Positions 19,333-28,440 of a stretch of DNA of 64,000 nt are shown piece by piece (position 1 is the first letter of the stretch; each line of letters begins with the position of its first letter). Under the pieces are notes generated by a model, which made no database searches, was not told the DNA's origin, and saw only the letters and a list, made by a program, of their open reading frames with translations. The stretch comes from Bacillus oleivorans (lineage in GTDB: Bacteria; Bacillota; Bacilli; Bacillales; JC228): positions 1-64,000 of the forward strand of contig NZ_OAOP01000008.1 of the NCBI RefSeq assembly GCF_900207585.1, in the 5' to 3' direction. The translations under genes and the position numbers were made by a program.

Positions 19333-20463
19333 TTAATTCGCCCGACTCTTAAATGAAAAATAGGACGTCAACAGCGAAATAGCCACTGCAATCGCTTCTT
19401 CATCCGGATTTAGTTTTTGATGGTGTAAGCCATAGGCGCTATTGACACCGAGCCAGAACATAAAGCCGGGCACTTCTTTTACTATATAGCCAAAGTCTTC
19501 ACCAGTCATGGCTTCTTTACATTCAATAACCTCGACATGGTCTTTTGCAAAGTTCATGAATTCCTTCGTTAAGGTTTCATCATTATAAACCTGGTGATAC
19601 ATGCTTCCATAATCAATCACAGCCGAACAATCAAAACCTACCTCTATTCCTTTAACAATTGCTTCAATTCTCTGTTTCACTCTTACCATTGATTCTTCCG
19701 ACAATGTCCGAATCGTGCCCTCTAGGCGTGCTTCCTCGGCAATGACATTTTGCACGAATCCGCCGGTAATTTTGCCAATTGTAATAACAGCACTATCTAA
19801 TGGGTCAACATTACGGGAAATGACTGTCTGAAATTGAGAAACCAGCTGACTGGCTGCTACCACCATATCATTGGCATGGTGAGGATAAGCAGCATGCCCC
19901 CCTTTTCCCTTTAAATCAATAAATAATTCAGAGGTATTGGCAAATAAAAGCCCGGGCTTTGCAGCAATCGTTCCAACCGGGTATTCCGGTGCAATATGCA
20001 GAGCAACAATCTCATCGGGACGCCATTCTGCAAAAATTTGACTTTCTAACATTGGTTTCGCTCCGCCAGGTCCTTCTTCGGCAGGCTGAAACAAAAATAC
20101 AACATCATCTTGAATTGGATTTGATACGAGAGCGGTTAATACTCCTAATCCAATCGCCATATGAAAGTCATGACCGCAGGCATGCATCATCCCCTTATGC
20201 TGAGAAAGAAAAGCAAGACCTGTCAGTTCTTCCATAGGGAGACCATCCATATCAGCCCGATAGCCATATGTTTTGTTAGGATTCATGCCTTTTACTTTAA
20301 CAAAGATTCCGGTTTTCCATACCTTTATTTCTAATCGTTCAGTTGGAAGTTCATCCAAATAGTCCAGCAGGTATTTTTGTGTTTTATATTCTTCAAATCC
20401 TTTTTCAGGAATTTGGTGAAGATCTCGTCTAATCGCAATAAAACGCTCTAGATTTTGGTCCAT
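19333..20463 (-). CDS. ykuR: N-acetyldiaminopimelate deacetylase (YkuR)
   Basis: This 376-residue M20-family metal hydrolase removes acetyl from N-acetyl-LL-diaminopimelate in the acetylated lysine/DAP pathway. Metal-site motifs are [13 protein letters not shown] near 95-107, the catalytic Glu pair in QPAEEGPGG near 133, and the dimerisation-domain [13 protein letters not shown]. It matches B. subtilis YkuR in length. It lies 67 bp after dapH, which makes the enzyme two steps earlier, so the two genes form a DAP operon supplying peptidoglycan, lysine and spore dipicolinate. Confidence 0.93.
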   Translation of the reverse strand: MDQNLERFIAIRRDLHQIPEKGFEEYKTQKYLLDYLDELPTERLEIKVWKTGIFVKVKGMNPNKTYGYRADMDGLPMEELTGLAFLSQHKGMMHACGHDFHMAIGLGVLTALVSNPIQDDVVFLFQPAEEGPGGAKPMLESQIFAEWRPDEIVALHIAPEYPVGTIAAKPGLLFANTSELFIDLKGKGGHAAYPHHANDMVVAASQLVSQFQTVISRNVDPLDSAVITIGKITGGFVQNVIAEEARLEGTIRTLSEESMVRVKQRIEAIVKGIEVGFDCSAVIDYGSMYHQVYNDETLTKEFMNFAKDHVEVIECKEAMTGEDFGYIVKEVPGFMFWLGVNSAYGLHHQKLNPDEEAIAVAISLLTSYFSFKSRAN

Positions 20464-20530
20464 ATACGTCCCTTCCCCTATTTAAAAAATAGAAGAAGCG
20501 CGGAAATAATTCTCGCGCTGTCTTCCCTTC

Positions 20531-21241
20531 TTACAATTGACGTAATTCCTGCTTGATTTCGGTTTTTGCTTTTGTTTTTTCGTCAATTTTCTTAATAACT
20601 TTCGCTGGAGTACCAGCAACTACTGTATACGGAGGAACATCCTCAATGACAATTGCCCCTGCCGCCACTACAGCACCTTTTCCAACTGTGACTCCTTCTA
20701 ACACAACCGCATTGGCACCAATTACTACATCATCTTCAACTACAACTGGCTTGGCAGAGGGCGGCTCAATTACTCCAGCCAGAACAGATCCTGCCCCGAT
20801 ATGACAATTCTTCCCGACGGTAGCTCTTCCGCCAAGTACAACGTTCATATCAATCATAGTGCCTTCGCCAATGACAGAGCCTATATTAATGCTGGCTCCC
20901 ATCATTATAACGGCATTGTCGCCAATTTCAACCTGATCACGAATAATCGCACCCGGCTCAATCCGTGCCTTAATATTTTTTAAATCCAGCAATGGAATCG
21001 CGGAGTTACGACGATCGTTTTCAACCACATAGTCTTCAATTTTATCTTGATTTGACTGTATGGCTGCCTCAATTTCTGCCCATTCTCCAAAAACAACCCC
21101 AGTATTTCCATTTATAAAGCTTTTAGAAGACTCTCCGAAGCTGATTCCTTCTAAAGCACCTTTTACATATACTTTTACAGGTGTAGATTTCTTGCTATTT
21201 TGAATAAAAGATATAATTTCGTTTGCATCCATCATTTTCAT
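20531..21241 (-). CDS. dapH: Tetrahydrodipicolinate N-acetyltransferase
   Basis: This 236-residue enzyme acetylates tetrahydrodipicolinate using acetyl-CoA, the first committed step of the acetyl-DAP branch. An N-terminal helical domain (1-90, with [17 protein letters not shown]) precedes a left-handed beta-helix of hexapeptide repeats (about 95-205, such as [20 protein letters not shown]). It matches B. subtilis DapH (YkuQ) almost throughout. The start MKMMDANEI follows AGGAGGAAT and is the one used in B. subtilis. Confidence 0.95.
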   Translation of the reverse strand: MKMMDANEIISFIQNSKKSTPVKVYVKGALEGISFGESSKSFINGNTGVVFGEWAEIEAAIQSNQDKIEDYVVENDRRNSAIPLLDLKNIKARIEPGAIIRDQVEIGDNAVIMMGASINIGSVIGEGTMIDMNVVLGGRATVGKNCHIGAGSVLAGVIEPPSAKPVVVEDDVVIGANAVVLEGVTVGKGAVVAAGAIVIEDVPPYTVVAGTPAKVIKKIDEKTKAKTEIKQELRQL

Positions 21242-21302
21242 TTATGTATTCCTCCTATTCTGTGCTATGGTCTACTTTATCAAAGAAAGATTGGCCAAAC
21301 AA

Positions 21303-22160
21303 CTATTTTAACATCTCGACAAAGGCTTGTACTTGTTTTAGCTCAAACGCTGAATCATATCCTAAAAGCCATGTATCTCTTCCTAAAGGATGGTTATTTT
21401 CATCAAGCAGAGGAATTTTTGCAATCTCCTCTGAGTGAGATTGCAAAGTAATCTCCGGTAAAATCGCGTAGCCAATCCCATTATAAGTCATTTGCTTACA
21501 CGTCTCAATTTGATCAACAACAATCGTTCTTTTCGGAGTTGACTGAAATTGTCTGTGCCACCATTCCTGAATTTCCTGATAATAGTTCGAATCACTTTTA
21601 AACTGGATAAAAGGCCGATCTGTCTCGAGCACCTCGTCTACACTTTGAATTTCTTTGTCCACCAAATATAAATGATCCTTAAAGAGATGCATTTTCTTTC
21701 CTTTCCAGTCGGGTGTCCCTCTGATAATTCCAATATGTACTTCTCCATCGTAAACAGATTTTAATATTTCACTGCTCCAGCCTGTGATCAATGAAATTTT
21801 AACTTGGGGAAATTTTGTCACGAACCTTTTTAAGATTTGCGGTAGCCAGTTCTGTCCTACGATGGTTGCACAGGCAATTTTCAAAGTTCCAAATACCTTT
21901 GACTCTAGTAAGGAAAGCTCCTCACGTACCTTTTCTTCTTGTCTGATGACCATATTGGCATATTCAATGACTCTTTCCCCTGCTGGCGTTAACGTCAACC
22001 CTTTTTGCGACCTTATAAATAACTGCGCGCCCCAATCCTTTTCAATCGTTTGAAGGCGCTGAGATAAAGCCGGCTGAGAAACGAATAATTTTTCTGCTGC
22101 TTTTCTCATATTCATCTCTTGGGCCAGTACACTTAAAAGCTTACAATCTGAAAAATGCAT
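21303..22160 (-). CDS. ccpC: LysR-family regulator CcpC
   Basis: This 285-residue LysR regulator has an N-terminal winged helix (1-60, RKAAEKLFVSQPALSQRLQT) and a substrate-binding domain from about 90. It closely resembles B. subtilis CcpC, the citrate-responsive repressor of citZ and citB (TCA branch of citric acid cycle control). The family senses citrate by the C-terminal domain. The ATG at 22160 follows GGAAGAGG. A start at 22187 would add nine residues without a ribosome site. In B. subtilis the order darB-ccpC-(flavodoxins)-dapH holds; the flavodoxin genes are missing here. Confidence 0.9.
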   Translation of the reverse strand: MHFSDCKLLSVLAQEMNMRKAAEKLFVSQPALSQRLQTIEKDWGAQLFIRSQKGLTLTPAGERVIEYANMVIRQEEKVREELSLLESKVFGTLKIACATIVGQNWLPQILKRFVTKFPQVKISLITGWSSEILKSVYDGEVHIGIIRGTPDWKGKKMHLFKDHLYLVDKEIQSVDEVLETDRPFIQFKSDSNYYQEIQEWWHRQFQSTPKRTIVVDQIETCKQMTYNGIGYAILPEITLQSHSEEIAKIPLLDENNHPLGRDTWLLGYDSAFELKQVQAFVEMLK

Positions 22161-22202
22161 ATTCCTCTTCCTTCCCTTTAAAAACAACCGACATCAGTTA
22201 AT

Positions 22203-22233
22203 AAAAAATGGCTCCATTTTGCCGGAGCCATTT
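22203..22233 (-). terminator. Intrinsic terminator after darB
   Basis: ATGGCTCC and GGAGCCAT form a stem around TTTTGCC, followed on the minus strand by TTTTTTAT. It separates darB from ccpC. Confidence 0.85.
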
Positions 22234-22234
22234 G

Positions 22235-22681
22235 TCAGGTTTCGTTAATTAGCCGTATATTTTTCTGAAGCTGTTTTAGTAAGGCTCTTCTTGTAATAAT
22301 ACCTATAAAAAAACCATCTTGATCCTCGACGCATATAAAAGGATGATCAACTAACAAGGAGAGTGCTTTTTGAAAGTGGCCATTTGTATGAATACGAGGA
22401 ATTTCTTTTTTCATGACATGTTCAACTTTCGACTGATCTAAGTGTTCAAATTGAATTCTTTCAATACCGGTAATGTGATCTAGTATGAGAGGGGTGCTGA
22501 TAAGTCCATGTAATTTATAGGCTGCATCTAATACCGGAACTGCTGTGTAACCGGTTTTTGTTAAAACAAGTAAGGCATGTTCAAGGCTATTGCCAATCTG
22601 AACGTGAGCAACACGCTCCGCTGGTATTAATAACTGATCTAACGTATTCTTTGAAAATTCACTGCTATGAAGACTGATCAT
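22235..22681 (-). CDS. darB: CBS-domain c-di-AMP receptor DarB
   Basis: This 148-residue protein consists of two CBS motifs (about 15-75 and 80-140). It matches B. subtilis DarB (YkuL; CbpB in Listeria), which binds c-di-AMP. When free of the nucleotide, DarB binds and stimulates the (p)ppGpp synthetase Rel and pyruvate carboxylase. The characteristic VAHVQIGNSLEHALLVLTKT is intact. The ATG at 22681 gives MISL as in B. subtilis and follows GGGGAG by 9 bp. A 26-codon upstream extension to 22759 is open but has a poor ribosome site. Confidence 0.88.
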   Translation of the reverse strand: MISLHSSEFSKNTLDQLLIPAERVAHVQIGNSLEHALLVLTKTGYTAVPVLDAAYKLHGLISTPLILDHITGIERIQFEHLDQSKVEHVMKKEIPRIHTNGHFQKALSLLVDHPFICVEDQDGFFIGIITRRALLKQLQKNIRLINET

Positions 22682-22924
22682 TTCGCATGACTCCCCACTT
22701 TTAATGTCTTCAACAAACAGTGTAACATAATCTTCGCTTTTTTTCTTCTCCAAACTCATCCCTTTTTATCACGTACATTGCAAAAATAAGGGCTGAGCAG
22801 TCAGATCCTAATCTATTTTTTCTCGAGCAGACGTTTTAGAGGTTAAGATAACAATAATCACCTCTTTCGATGTTTTTTCGAGAGGTGATCACTTATACGA
22901 ATCAAAAAATTTTACGTGTTCAAG

Positions 22925-23563
22925 TTATAGATAACCGACGCTTATATGACTTAACAAAAGCGATGTATAATAAAGCGGAACAAAATAAACAGATGGAACA
23001 ATGGCAGGGGCATGAACCGTAAGATAAATGCTTTCAAAGTTAAAGTTAGGAATATCTTTAACTTTATTCGTTAACGTTTCAATAATAGGTCTCATTTCAT
23101 CAGGGGACAAAATTTTATGAACTTTCCATCCTTCGTCTGTTAATAGAAGCTCAACTCCACGGACCCCTTCCTGATACCGTACAGGGCCATCTCCATTTGC
23201 CGGAAAATCCTCATATATGTATCCTTTATCTCCAGTTAGCGTAAATTTTGTATTTTCTTCATATTTAAAAAAGGGAATATAATAAGGGGCAAAATCCGAC
23301 CCATACGTTTGATACTTACCATCTGTATAGACTAAATTTGCTTCCAGAAAGGACTGCCTGAAATCTGAAGTAACATATGGACTTAAAATTGAAAATATCT
23401 CTTCAATTGTCCTGGGTTTTTCAGATAAAGAGACTTGAGCTTGAAATGTATTTTGTACAAGAGTGATTGCTTGTCCTTTGTTAAGCGATTCTTCTGCCTT
23501 TACTTCTAGGTTAATGATTATCATAAATAAGGCGATAATAAAAAGTCCTGTTATTTTCTTCAT
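22925..23563 (-). CDS. Secreted protein of unknown function, possibly DUF3993
   Basis: This 212-residue protein has a Sec signal (MKKITGLFIIALFMIIINLEVKAEE, cleavage near residue 24). The mature domain contains IFSILSPYVTSDFRQSFLEA and aromatic, acidic loops, reminiscent of the DUF3993 family found only in Bacillus; this is a weak identification. The last 30 residues are hydrophobic and Tyr-rich (VYFVPLYYTSLLLSHISVGYL) and could be a C-terminal membrane anchor. It is monocistronic. The 160-bp gap downstream holds an imperfect 8-bp hairpin near 22857-22890 but no clear gene. Confidence 0.55.
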   Translation of the reverse strand: MKKITGLFIIALFMIIINLEVKAEESLNKGQAITLVQNTFQAQVSLSEKPRTIEEIFSILSPYVTSDFRQSFLEANLVYTDGKYQTYGSDFAPYYIPFFKYEENTKFTLTGDKGYIYEDFPANGDGPVRYQEGVRGVELLLTDEGWKVHKILSPDEMRPIIETLTNKVKDIPNFNFESIYLTVHAPAIVPSVYFVPLYYTSLLLSHISVGYL

Positions 23564-23727
23564 TTTGGATTGATCATCTCCCTAAAAGGTTGTATCCAAA
23601 TTGTATCAATTGCCAAGGTGTGATTGATAAGTAATCGTTCGTGAAATCACGCTAATTTCTTACAAAAATTCCCCTTTCTGTTCTAAAGCTTCATTGGAAA
23701 ATGTTGAAATATGTAGAGCTTTCCAAT

Positions 23728-23765
23728 ATAAAATCCCTCGCAGGTACAAGACGAGGGATTGATTT
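23728..23765 (-). terminator. Intrinsic terminator after the small membrane protein gene
   Basis: AATCCCTCG and CGAGGGATT form a 9-bp stem; the minus-strand transcript then reads TTTTAT. It immediately follows the stop codon of the gene at 23765. Confidence 0.8.
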
Positions 23766-24004
23766 TATCTATAAAATTGAAAGGTAAAATAAAAAATGAA
23801 AAGCAAAACTAAGACGCCAAAAATAATATATGCTAAGAAAACAGGATTTCTCAAATAAGGATGATCCTGAACATCTTCATCGATTTTAGTGTCTATCTCT
23901 CCCCTAATAACTCTCTGTTGTTTAGCAGCGTAATACGTATAGACCAATGAAAAAATAGAAATGACTACTGCTCCTATTGTTAAGATCATCATAAAACTTG
24001 ACAT
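23765..24004 (-). CDS. Small two-helix membrane protein of unknown function
   Basis: This 79-residue protein has two hydrophobic segments (about 4-26 and 55-77) joined by a charged loop, RVIRGEIDTKIDEDVQDHPY. The topology suggests a hairpin with the loop in the cytoplasm. The start follows AGGAGG at about 9 bp. The family is not recognised. It lies 135 bp after ykuI with its own terminator. Confidence 0.6.
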   Translation of the reverse strand: MSSFMMILTIGAVVISIFSLVYTYYAAKQQRVIRGEIDTKIDEDVQDHPYLRNPVFLAYIIFGVLVLLFIFYFTFQFYR

Positions 24005-24139
24005 GTTTTCATTCCTCCTAAAAATGGGGAATCATTTGCGAACGTGTTTCAGCATTTCCCAGTGATTAAAACGGAATTATTTCTTTAAACTTACCTTTCC
24101 ACCACAACGGTTTCATTACCCCGTTTAATTTTTGGCAGT

Positions 24140-25360
24140 TTAAAGTAAATTTTCCTCTTCAAAAAGGAATGAATAGGACAAGTCAATAAATAAAAAGAAA
24201 CGATTGGTGATAGGGATAGAGAAGGTCCGGATCCATTCACCTGTTTCAATATCACTATACAGGTCGGACAATAACCCCTGTTTGGATCGGCTCATTTTAA
24301 ATACATTCTCAAGAAAATAAGGTCTCCAGCTCCAATTTTTTTGAAGATACTCCTTTTGGTTGATCCACTGATCACCTTGTCTAAGTAAATTGGATGATAG
24401 CTGATAGCCATCATCATCACATACGTATAATCTAAAGGCACGATCCTTTAAAATTTTTGCGGCTTCTAAGATCAGCTCTTCAAATGCATGGTTATGCTTA
24501 TATTTATCCAGCAGACCATTTAAATCCTCAAAAAGCATCGTTTCCAGGGCTTTTAATGCCTCGAGCTTTTTCTTCTCGAACGACATAAACCGGGATAATT
24601 CCTTTTTTAGCAGCTCTTTACTTTTATCTTTTTTTTCAAATACTGCTGAAGACTTCGCTAATAACGGTCCTTGATAATACCTTCCGCCATTCTTCCAGGC
24701 AAACATTAACTGATGTTCCATTTCAATCTTATCAAACATTAATGTAGCCCCGATTTTTCGGGCAAATGAACTTAGGGCATAGATCGTTTCATCAAAGCCA
24801 ATCGTCCCAGATTGTGACTTTAAGGATGACAGATGGACCCGGATAAAATGAGGGGATAAAGGAGCTATCCGCTCTAGCCGCACACCGCTTGATTCAGCAT
24901 TTTCAATCGCAATCCGAATGCCAAAGGTTTTGATGAATTGAACCGTGTGTTCAATTGATCCTTCAATCCCTTTTAAACTTTCCTCAGGCAATACAAAAAT
25001 AATTTGTGACGGCAGAAACCCTGCTTCTTTTTTTGAAAGAATCGTTTTTATTATTGTTTCTTCTACATCATAGATGAGAATATTAGGATCCATTCGAAAC
25101 GCTAAAAATCCGGCTTGCTGCGCTTGAATAAAATGATCCAATGCCCGATTGATTAAATGTGCATATGCCTCTAACCGGTATTCCTCTGGAATTTGCTGAT
25201 CCATAAAAAAAGAATCCAGATCTCCATCTGTATGCTCTTCTCTAAATTTTCCCATCACTTCATAACCGACAATTTGCAGATCTTCAGCACTAAAAAAAGG
25301 TTCATAAAAAGGAAGTAAATGATTCATATTTGAAATGATGTCAAGTGGGTCAATATTCAT
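24140..25360 (-). CDS. ykuI: YkuI-type degenerate EAL-domain protein
   Basis: This 406-residue cytosolic protein has an N-terminal EAL-like fold (about 15-245) and the YkuI C-terminal PAS-like domain (about 255-400, NWSWRPYFLENVFK). B. subtilis YkuI binds c-di-GMP without a demonstrated hydrolase activity. Here further catalytic positions look lost: the DDFG loop appears as IENAES, the Lys motif (LKID) as IRVH, and the ExT motif as PEES. The GYEVMG and YYQG segments are kept. It is therefore more likely a c-di-GMP sensor, or an orphan fold, than a phosphodiesterase. The ATG at 25360 matches the B. subtilis length. Confidence 0.85.
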   Translation of the reverse strand: MNIDPLDIISNMNHLLPFYEPFFSAEDLQIVGYEVMGKFREEHTDGDLDSFFMDQQIPEEYRLEAYAHLINRALDHFIQAQQAGFLAFRMDPNILIYDVEETIIKTILSKKEAGFLPSQIIFVLPEESLKGIEGSIEHTVQFIKTFGIRIAIENAESSGVRLERIAPLSPHFIRVHLSSLKSQSGTIGFDETIYALSSFARKIGATLMFDKIEMEHQLMFAWKNGGRYYQGPLLAKSSAVFEKKDKSKELLKKELSRFMSFEKKKLEALKALETMLFEDLNGLLDKYKHNHAFEELILEAAKILKDRAFRLYVCDDDGYQLSSNLLRQGDQWINQKEYLQKNWSWRPYFLENVFKMSRSKQGLLSDLYSDIETGEWIRTFSIPITNRFFLFIDLSYSFLFEEENLL

Positions 25361-25460
25361 CCGATGGATCACCCTTTTCTTCCAAATCTTATTCAACATG
25401 GATTCATTCGTCTCAGACCATTCTAAATATAAGCGGTATTAAGAGGGAGGTCTTACCTAT

Positions 25461-26192
25461 ATGAAGCGGCTGATCTTCTTATTCATGTTTTTCCCGCTTA
25501 TTGGATGTCAGCAAACTGAATCCAATCATTATCAAGCTTCACCTTATAAAATAAATTATGAACCAAAAAAATTAGTCCAACAAGAAGAAGTTAAAAAAGA
25601 AATGATGGTGGATGTCCCATTAATCAAACAAAACCCAGAATTGAAATTCGGATGTGAAGTGACTAGTACAGCTATGTTACTCCAATATGCCGGGGTTCCT
25701 GTAAATAAAATGGAGCTATATAAGCAAGTTAAAAAAGACCCAGACCCGTTAGTTGAGAGAAACGGCAATATTATCAGCTGGGGTAATCCTGCAGACGGTT
25801 TTGTAGGAGATATGACAGGAAAAAAGAAGGGGTATGCTGTTTTTGATCAGCCTATTGAAGATCTCGTTAATCAATATTTAGACGGAAAAGCCATTAATTT
25901 TACGAACCAGCCCTTTTCCTCTTTATTAACACATGTAGGAAAAGGCTTTCCTATTGTAATTTGGACAACAGGAGATTATAAACTGCCAAATAGATGGGAA
26001 TCTTGGGAACATCAAGGAAAAACGATTAAAACACCATTAGATCTTCATGTAGTTGTATTAGTCGGCTATGATCAAGAATATGTGTATCTGAATGACCCCC
26101 TTAGCGGAGTCAAACAAGCAAAAGTAGATAAAGAGCAATTTATTCAATCCTGGGATGCATTAGAAAAAAGAGCCGTCAGTTACCATGAGTAG
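25461..26192 (+). CDS. C39-like cysteine peptidase lipoprotein
   Basis: This 243-residue exported lipoprotein has lipobox PLIGC at Cys16. A papain-like C39_2 domain follows. The likely catalytic Cys is in KFGCEVTSTAMLLQYAG (about 66), the His in DLHVVVLVGYD (about 193) and the Asp/Asn in YLNDPLSG (about 208). The family includes secreted peptidases and inactive relatives; the substrate is unknown. The start follows GAGGGAGG. It diverges from ykuI. Its terminator hairpin includes the stop codon. Confidence 0.85.
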   Translation: MKRLIFLFMFFPLIGCQQTESNHYQASPYKINYEPKKLVQQEEVKKEMMVDVPLIKQNPELKFGCEVTSTAMLLQYAGVPVNKMELYKQVKKDPDPLVERNGNIISWGNPADGFVGDMTGKKKGYAVFDQPIEDLVNQYLDGKAINFTNQPFSSLLTHVGKGFPIVIWTTGDYKLPNRWESWEHQGKTIKTPLDLHVVVLVGYDQEYVYLNDPLSGVKQAKVDKEQFIQSWDALEKRAVSYHE

Positions 26193-26205
26193 CTGACGGC
26201 TTTAT
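26171..26205. terminator. Terminator overlapping a stop codon
   Basis: AGCCGTCAG and CTGACGGCT form the stem. The 5' arm lies inside the peptidase coding region and its TAG stop is at 26190-26192. It lies between convergent genes and could serve both. Confidence 0.75.
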
Positions 26206-26426
26206 GATAGACCGTTTTCCTGATCTATTAACAATTGATTTAATTTCGTTAAGGATCTGACAATCGTTTTTTTTCGGTTATATCCTTTGGCAGTGACAAC
26301 TGTATTGCCATAAACGGCAATTGCTTTGCCAAAATCGCCAGCTCTTTGGTAGCCATATATCCATACTTTAATAGTTCCATTAACATTAGGTAAGACAAGC
26401 ACTTCCATTTTAGCTTGAGACTTCAT
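26202..26426 (-). CDS. Small conserved-looking protein of unknown function
   Basis: This 74-residue soluble protein is basic, with KAIAVYGNTVVTAKGYNRKK in the middle and a helical, Leu-rich end. It has a strong ribosome site (AGGGGGAG) 6 bp before the ATG. No named family is recognised. It converges with the C39 peptidase gene and shares its terminator. Confidence 0.6.
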   Translation of the reverse strand: MKSQAKMEVLVLPNVNGTIKVWIYGYQRAGDFGKAIAVYGNTVVTAKGYNRKKTIVRSLTKLNQLLIDQENGLS

Positions 26427-26672
26427 TTTGGCTCCCCCTAAAGCTATTAAAATAGCAGTTATACAAACTGTAAAGGAAATTAGACCTTTTTGTCAAAGTT
26501 TTAGCAATCCCGATTTGTATTTTATAGACAGGATAATAATGACAATTTCCATTTTCTTTAGACTCTGATAGTATTTAGTGATATAGGAAGGACAGCTTTT
26601 AATCTATTATCGTCTTTCCAGCAGTTTTTTTGAAATAGATCCATAATAAAAGAATTTCAGGTTGGGATTATC

Positions 26673-27539
26673 ATGAAGAAAAAGATTTCAAGAAGGAGCT
26701 TTTTAACACGAGGGTTTAAAACCATTGGCGCTTTTATTGCCTCCGTTTCTGGAGGTTATTATTATGCTAAACATTTGGAGCCTTTTTGGCTAGAAATAAA
26801 TTCATATACGATTAAAAAACAAACGATTTCACCGGGGTTAGCCGGAATTAGAATTCTGCAATTCAGCGATACTCATCTGGGTTTCCACTATGACCTATCA
26901 GATCTTACCCTTATTGTAGATAAAATTAAGGTTTTAAAACCAGATATCATTGTGTTTACAGGGGATTTGATGGATGAGCCGCAAAACTATCCCTATCCAG
27001 ATCAAATTATTCCCATTCTTCAATCATTATCTGCTCCTCTAGGGAAATATGCTGTGTATGGCAATCATGATCACGGTGGCTATGGAACAAACCTTTACGG
27101 CCAAATTATGAAGCTTTCTGGTTTTACGCTTTTACAAAATGAGGTAATCACAGTTGCCAGGAATTCAGACATATTTTATCTTGCTGGACTTGATGATGCC
27201 ATGTTAGGCTCACCTGATTTTCAGGCAATTGCCAATAAAATGAGCGGCAATCCGTTTAAACTGCTTTTATCGCACGCACCTGACTTAGCTGATATCGCAT
27301 CATCATTTGGGTTTGACTTTCAATTAAGCGGCCATAGTCACGGAGGTCAGGTACAAATTCCTTTCTTAGGTGCGTTAGTGAAACCACCGTTCGGGGAAAA
27401 ATATTATGACGGATTTTATGAGATTAATCATGATCAGCCCCTTACTCTTTATGTCAATCGAGGATTAGGGACAACGAGACTCCCCTTTCGTTTTTTATCC
27501 CGCCCTGAAATCACAATGTTCACACTTGAAAGTGATTAA
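26673..27539 (+). CDS. ykuE: Tat-exported metallophosphoesterase YkuE
   Basis: This 288-residue phosphoesterase has a twin-arginine signal, SRRSFLTRGFKTIGAFIAS. B. subtilis YkuE is exported by TatAyCy and stays at the cell wall as a Mn-dependent phosphodiesterase. All calcineurin-like motifs are visible: FSDTHLG, FTGDLMD, YGNHDHGG, LLSHAPD and LSGHSHGGQ. The tail FLSRPEITMFTLE matches as well. It is monocistronic. No tat genes lie nearby. Confidence 0.93.
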   Translation: MKKKISRRSFLTRGFKTIGAFIASVSGGYYYAKHLEPFWLEINSYTIKKQTISPGLAGIRILQFSDTHLGFHYDLSDLTLIVDKIKVLKPDIIVFTGDLMDEPQNYPYPDQIIPILQSLSAPLGKYAVYGNHDHGGYGTNLYGQIMKLSGFTLLQNEVITVARNSDIFYLAGLDDAMLGSPDFQAIANKMSGNPFKLLLSHAPDLADIASSFGFDFQLSGHSHGGQVQIPFLGALVKPPFGEKYYDGFYEINHDQPLTLYVNRGLGTTRLPFRFLSRPEITMFTLESD

Positions 27540-27543
27540 ACAT

Positions 27544-27583
27544 GAGCAATGGTTAGCCAGAAGCTTAACCATTGCTCTATTTT
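27544..27583. terminator. Bidirectional terminator between ykuE and crcB
   Basis: GAGCAATGGTTA and TAACCATTGCTC form a 12-bp stem followed by TATTTT, between convergent genes. Confidence 0.82.
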
Positions 27584-27604
27584 ACTGGAAGTCCCCTGCC
27601 GGTT

Positions 27605-27958
27605 TTAACTGATTAATGTCCCAATCCAAAAAAAGATTATACTCAAAATGACTGTTCCTGCTGCATAGATAAAAAAGCAGAGTTTACTTCTCCTCCACAA
27701 CATAAAAGCATCTGCACTATACGTTGAAAACGTTGTATAGGAACCAATGAGCCCCGTACCAATAATCAATAGAAATAATGGACTAGATGAATCAATAGCT
27801 TGACTGCAAAAGCCAAGCAGGAAAGAGCCAGTGATATTAACAAAGCATGTCCCCCAGAATCTGTTTGACCGCTTTCGCCATAAATGAATCACCCAATCTC
27901 TTATGACAGCACCTATAAACCCTCCTAAAAAAATGAGCAATAAAAGACTAGGAGACAT
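27605..27958 (-). CDS. crcB: Fluoride channel subunit CrcB/FluC (second of pair)
   Basis: This 117-residue membrane protein has four hydrophobic helices. The Fluc family signature GTGLIGSYTTFSTYSADA near 68-85 carries the Phe/Thr-Ser pore region, and VNITGSFLLG supplies the central Asn. Fluc channels are dual-topology dimers that expel fluoride. Bacilli often encode two different chains, as here. The start overlaps the end of the upstream crcB by 11 bp, so the two are probably translated together. Confidence 0.9.
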   Translation of the reverse strand: MSPSLLLLIFLGGFIGAVIRDWVIHLWRKRSNRFWGTCFVNITGSFLLGFCSQAIDSSSPLFLLIIGTGLIGSYTTFSTYSADAFMLWRRSKLCFFIYAAGTVILSIIFFWIGTLIS

Positions 27959-28325
27959 AAGGACTGCTCCTTTTTCGCTTTTTTACCAGTCGGGCTGCTT
28001 TCTCTCCTGCTACAGCACCGGTTACTCCTAATCCGACAGATAACAAAATATAGAGACAAGCCACCCAAATATTTAAATTGAAAAGAACAGCTACTTCACT
28101 TGAAAAGGTAGACATGGTCGTAAATCCCCCGCAAAATCCAGTTACCAATAGGCCTTTAAGCAATTCCCGCTCAAGCCATAAATAAGTAAACAAAGTAATC
28201 AAAAAAGAACCACTGACATTAATCAGCAAAGTGGAATAGGGAAATACTGTTGAAGGATCTAGGAATATAAATCGTGTTAATGCTCCCACTCCACCGCCAA
28301 AGCCGACCACTATTGTTCGAACCAA
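27948..28325 (-). CDS. crcB: Fluoride channel subunit CrcB/FluC (first of pair)
   Basis: This 125-residue four-helix membrane protein has LINVSGSFLITL and TGFCGGFTTMSTFSSEV, the Fluc pore motifs. It probably forms a heterodimer with the next product to export fluoride. A basic tail (KKRKRSSPYVS) ends the chain. The TTG start at 28325 follows GGAGG by 9 bp. I looked for a fluoride riboswitch in the leader and did not find its conserved core. Confidence 0.9.
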   Translation of the reverse strand: MVRTIVVGFGGGVGALTRFIFLDPSTVFPYSTLLINVSGSFLITLFTYLWLERELLKGLLVTGFCGGFTTMSTFSSEVAVLFNLNIWVACLYILLSVGLGVTGAVAGEKAARLVKKRKRSSPYVS

Positions 28326-28440
28326 TTATAATATCCTCCTTTTGGGACGATAGCCCGTATTAATTTGGGACAGGCGCGACTTACCCCTTACTCCATACAC
28401 TAAAGTAAGATTCTGACTTGAAAGAGAGGAGGTAGAATAC

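Noticed and set aside
22682-22759. N-terminal extension of DarB by 26 residues
   Set aside because: The frame is open, but the shorter start has GGGGAG at proper spacing and matches the B. subtilis length and first residues.
22857-22890. Inverted repeat TCACCTCT/AGAGGTGA after the DUF3993-like gene
   Set aside because: The stem is only 8 bp with a 15-nt loop and no clear U tract on the relevant strand; mentioned in the gene entry but not called a terminator.
28326-28440. Fluoride riboswitch before the crcB pair
   Set aside because: The leader lacks the GGNGAUGG...CUGAUG core of the crcB motif. The GGGACAGGCGCGAC stretch does not fold into the known pseudoknot by eye.
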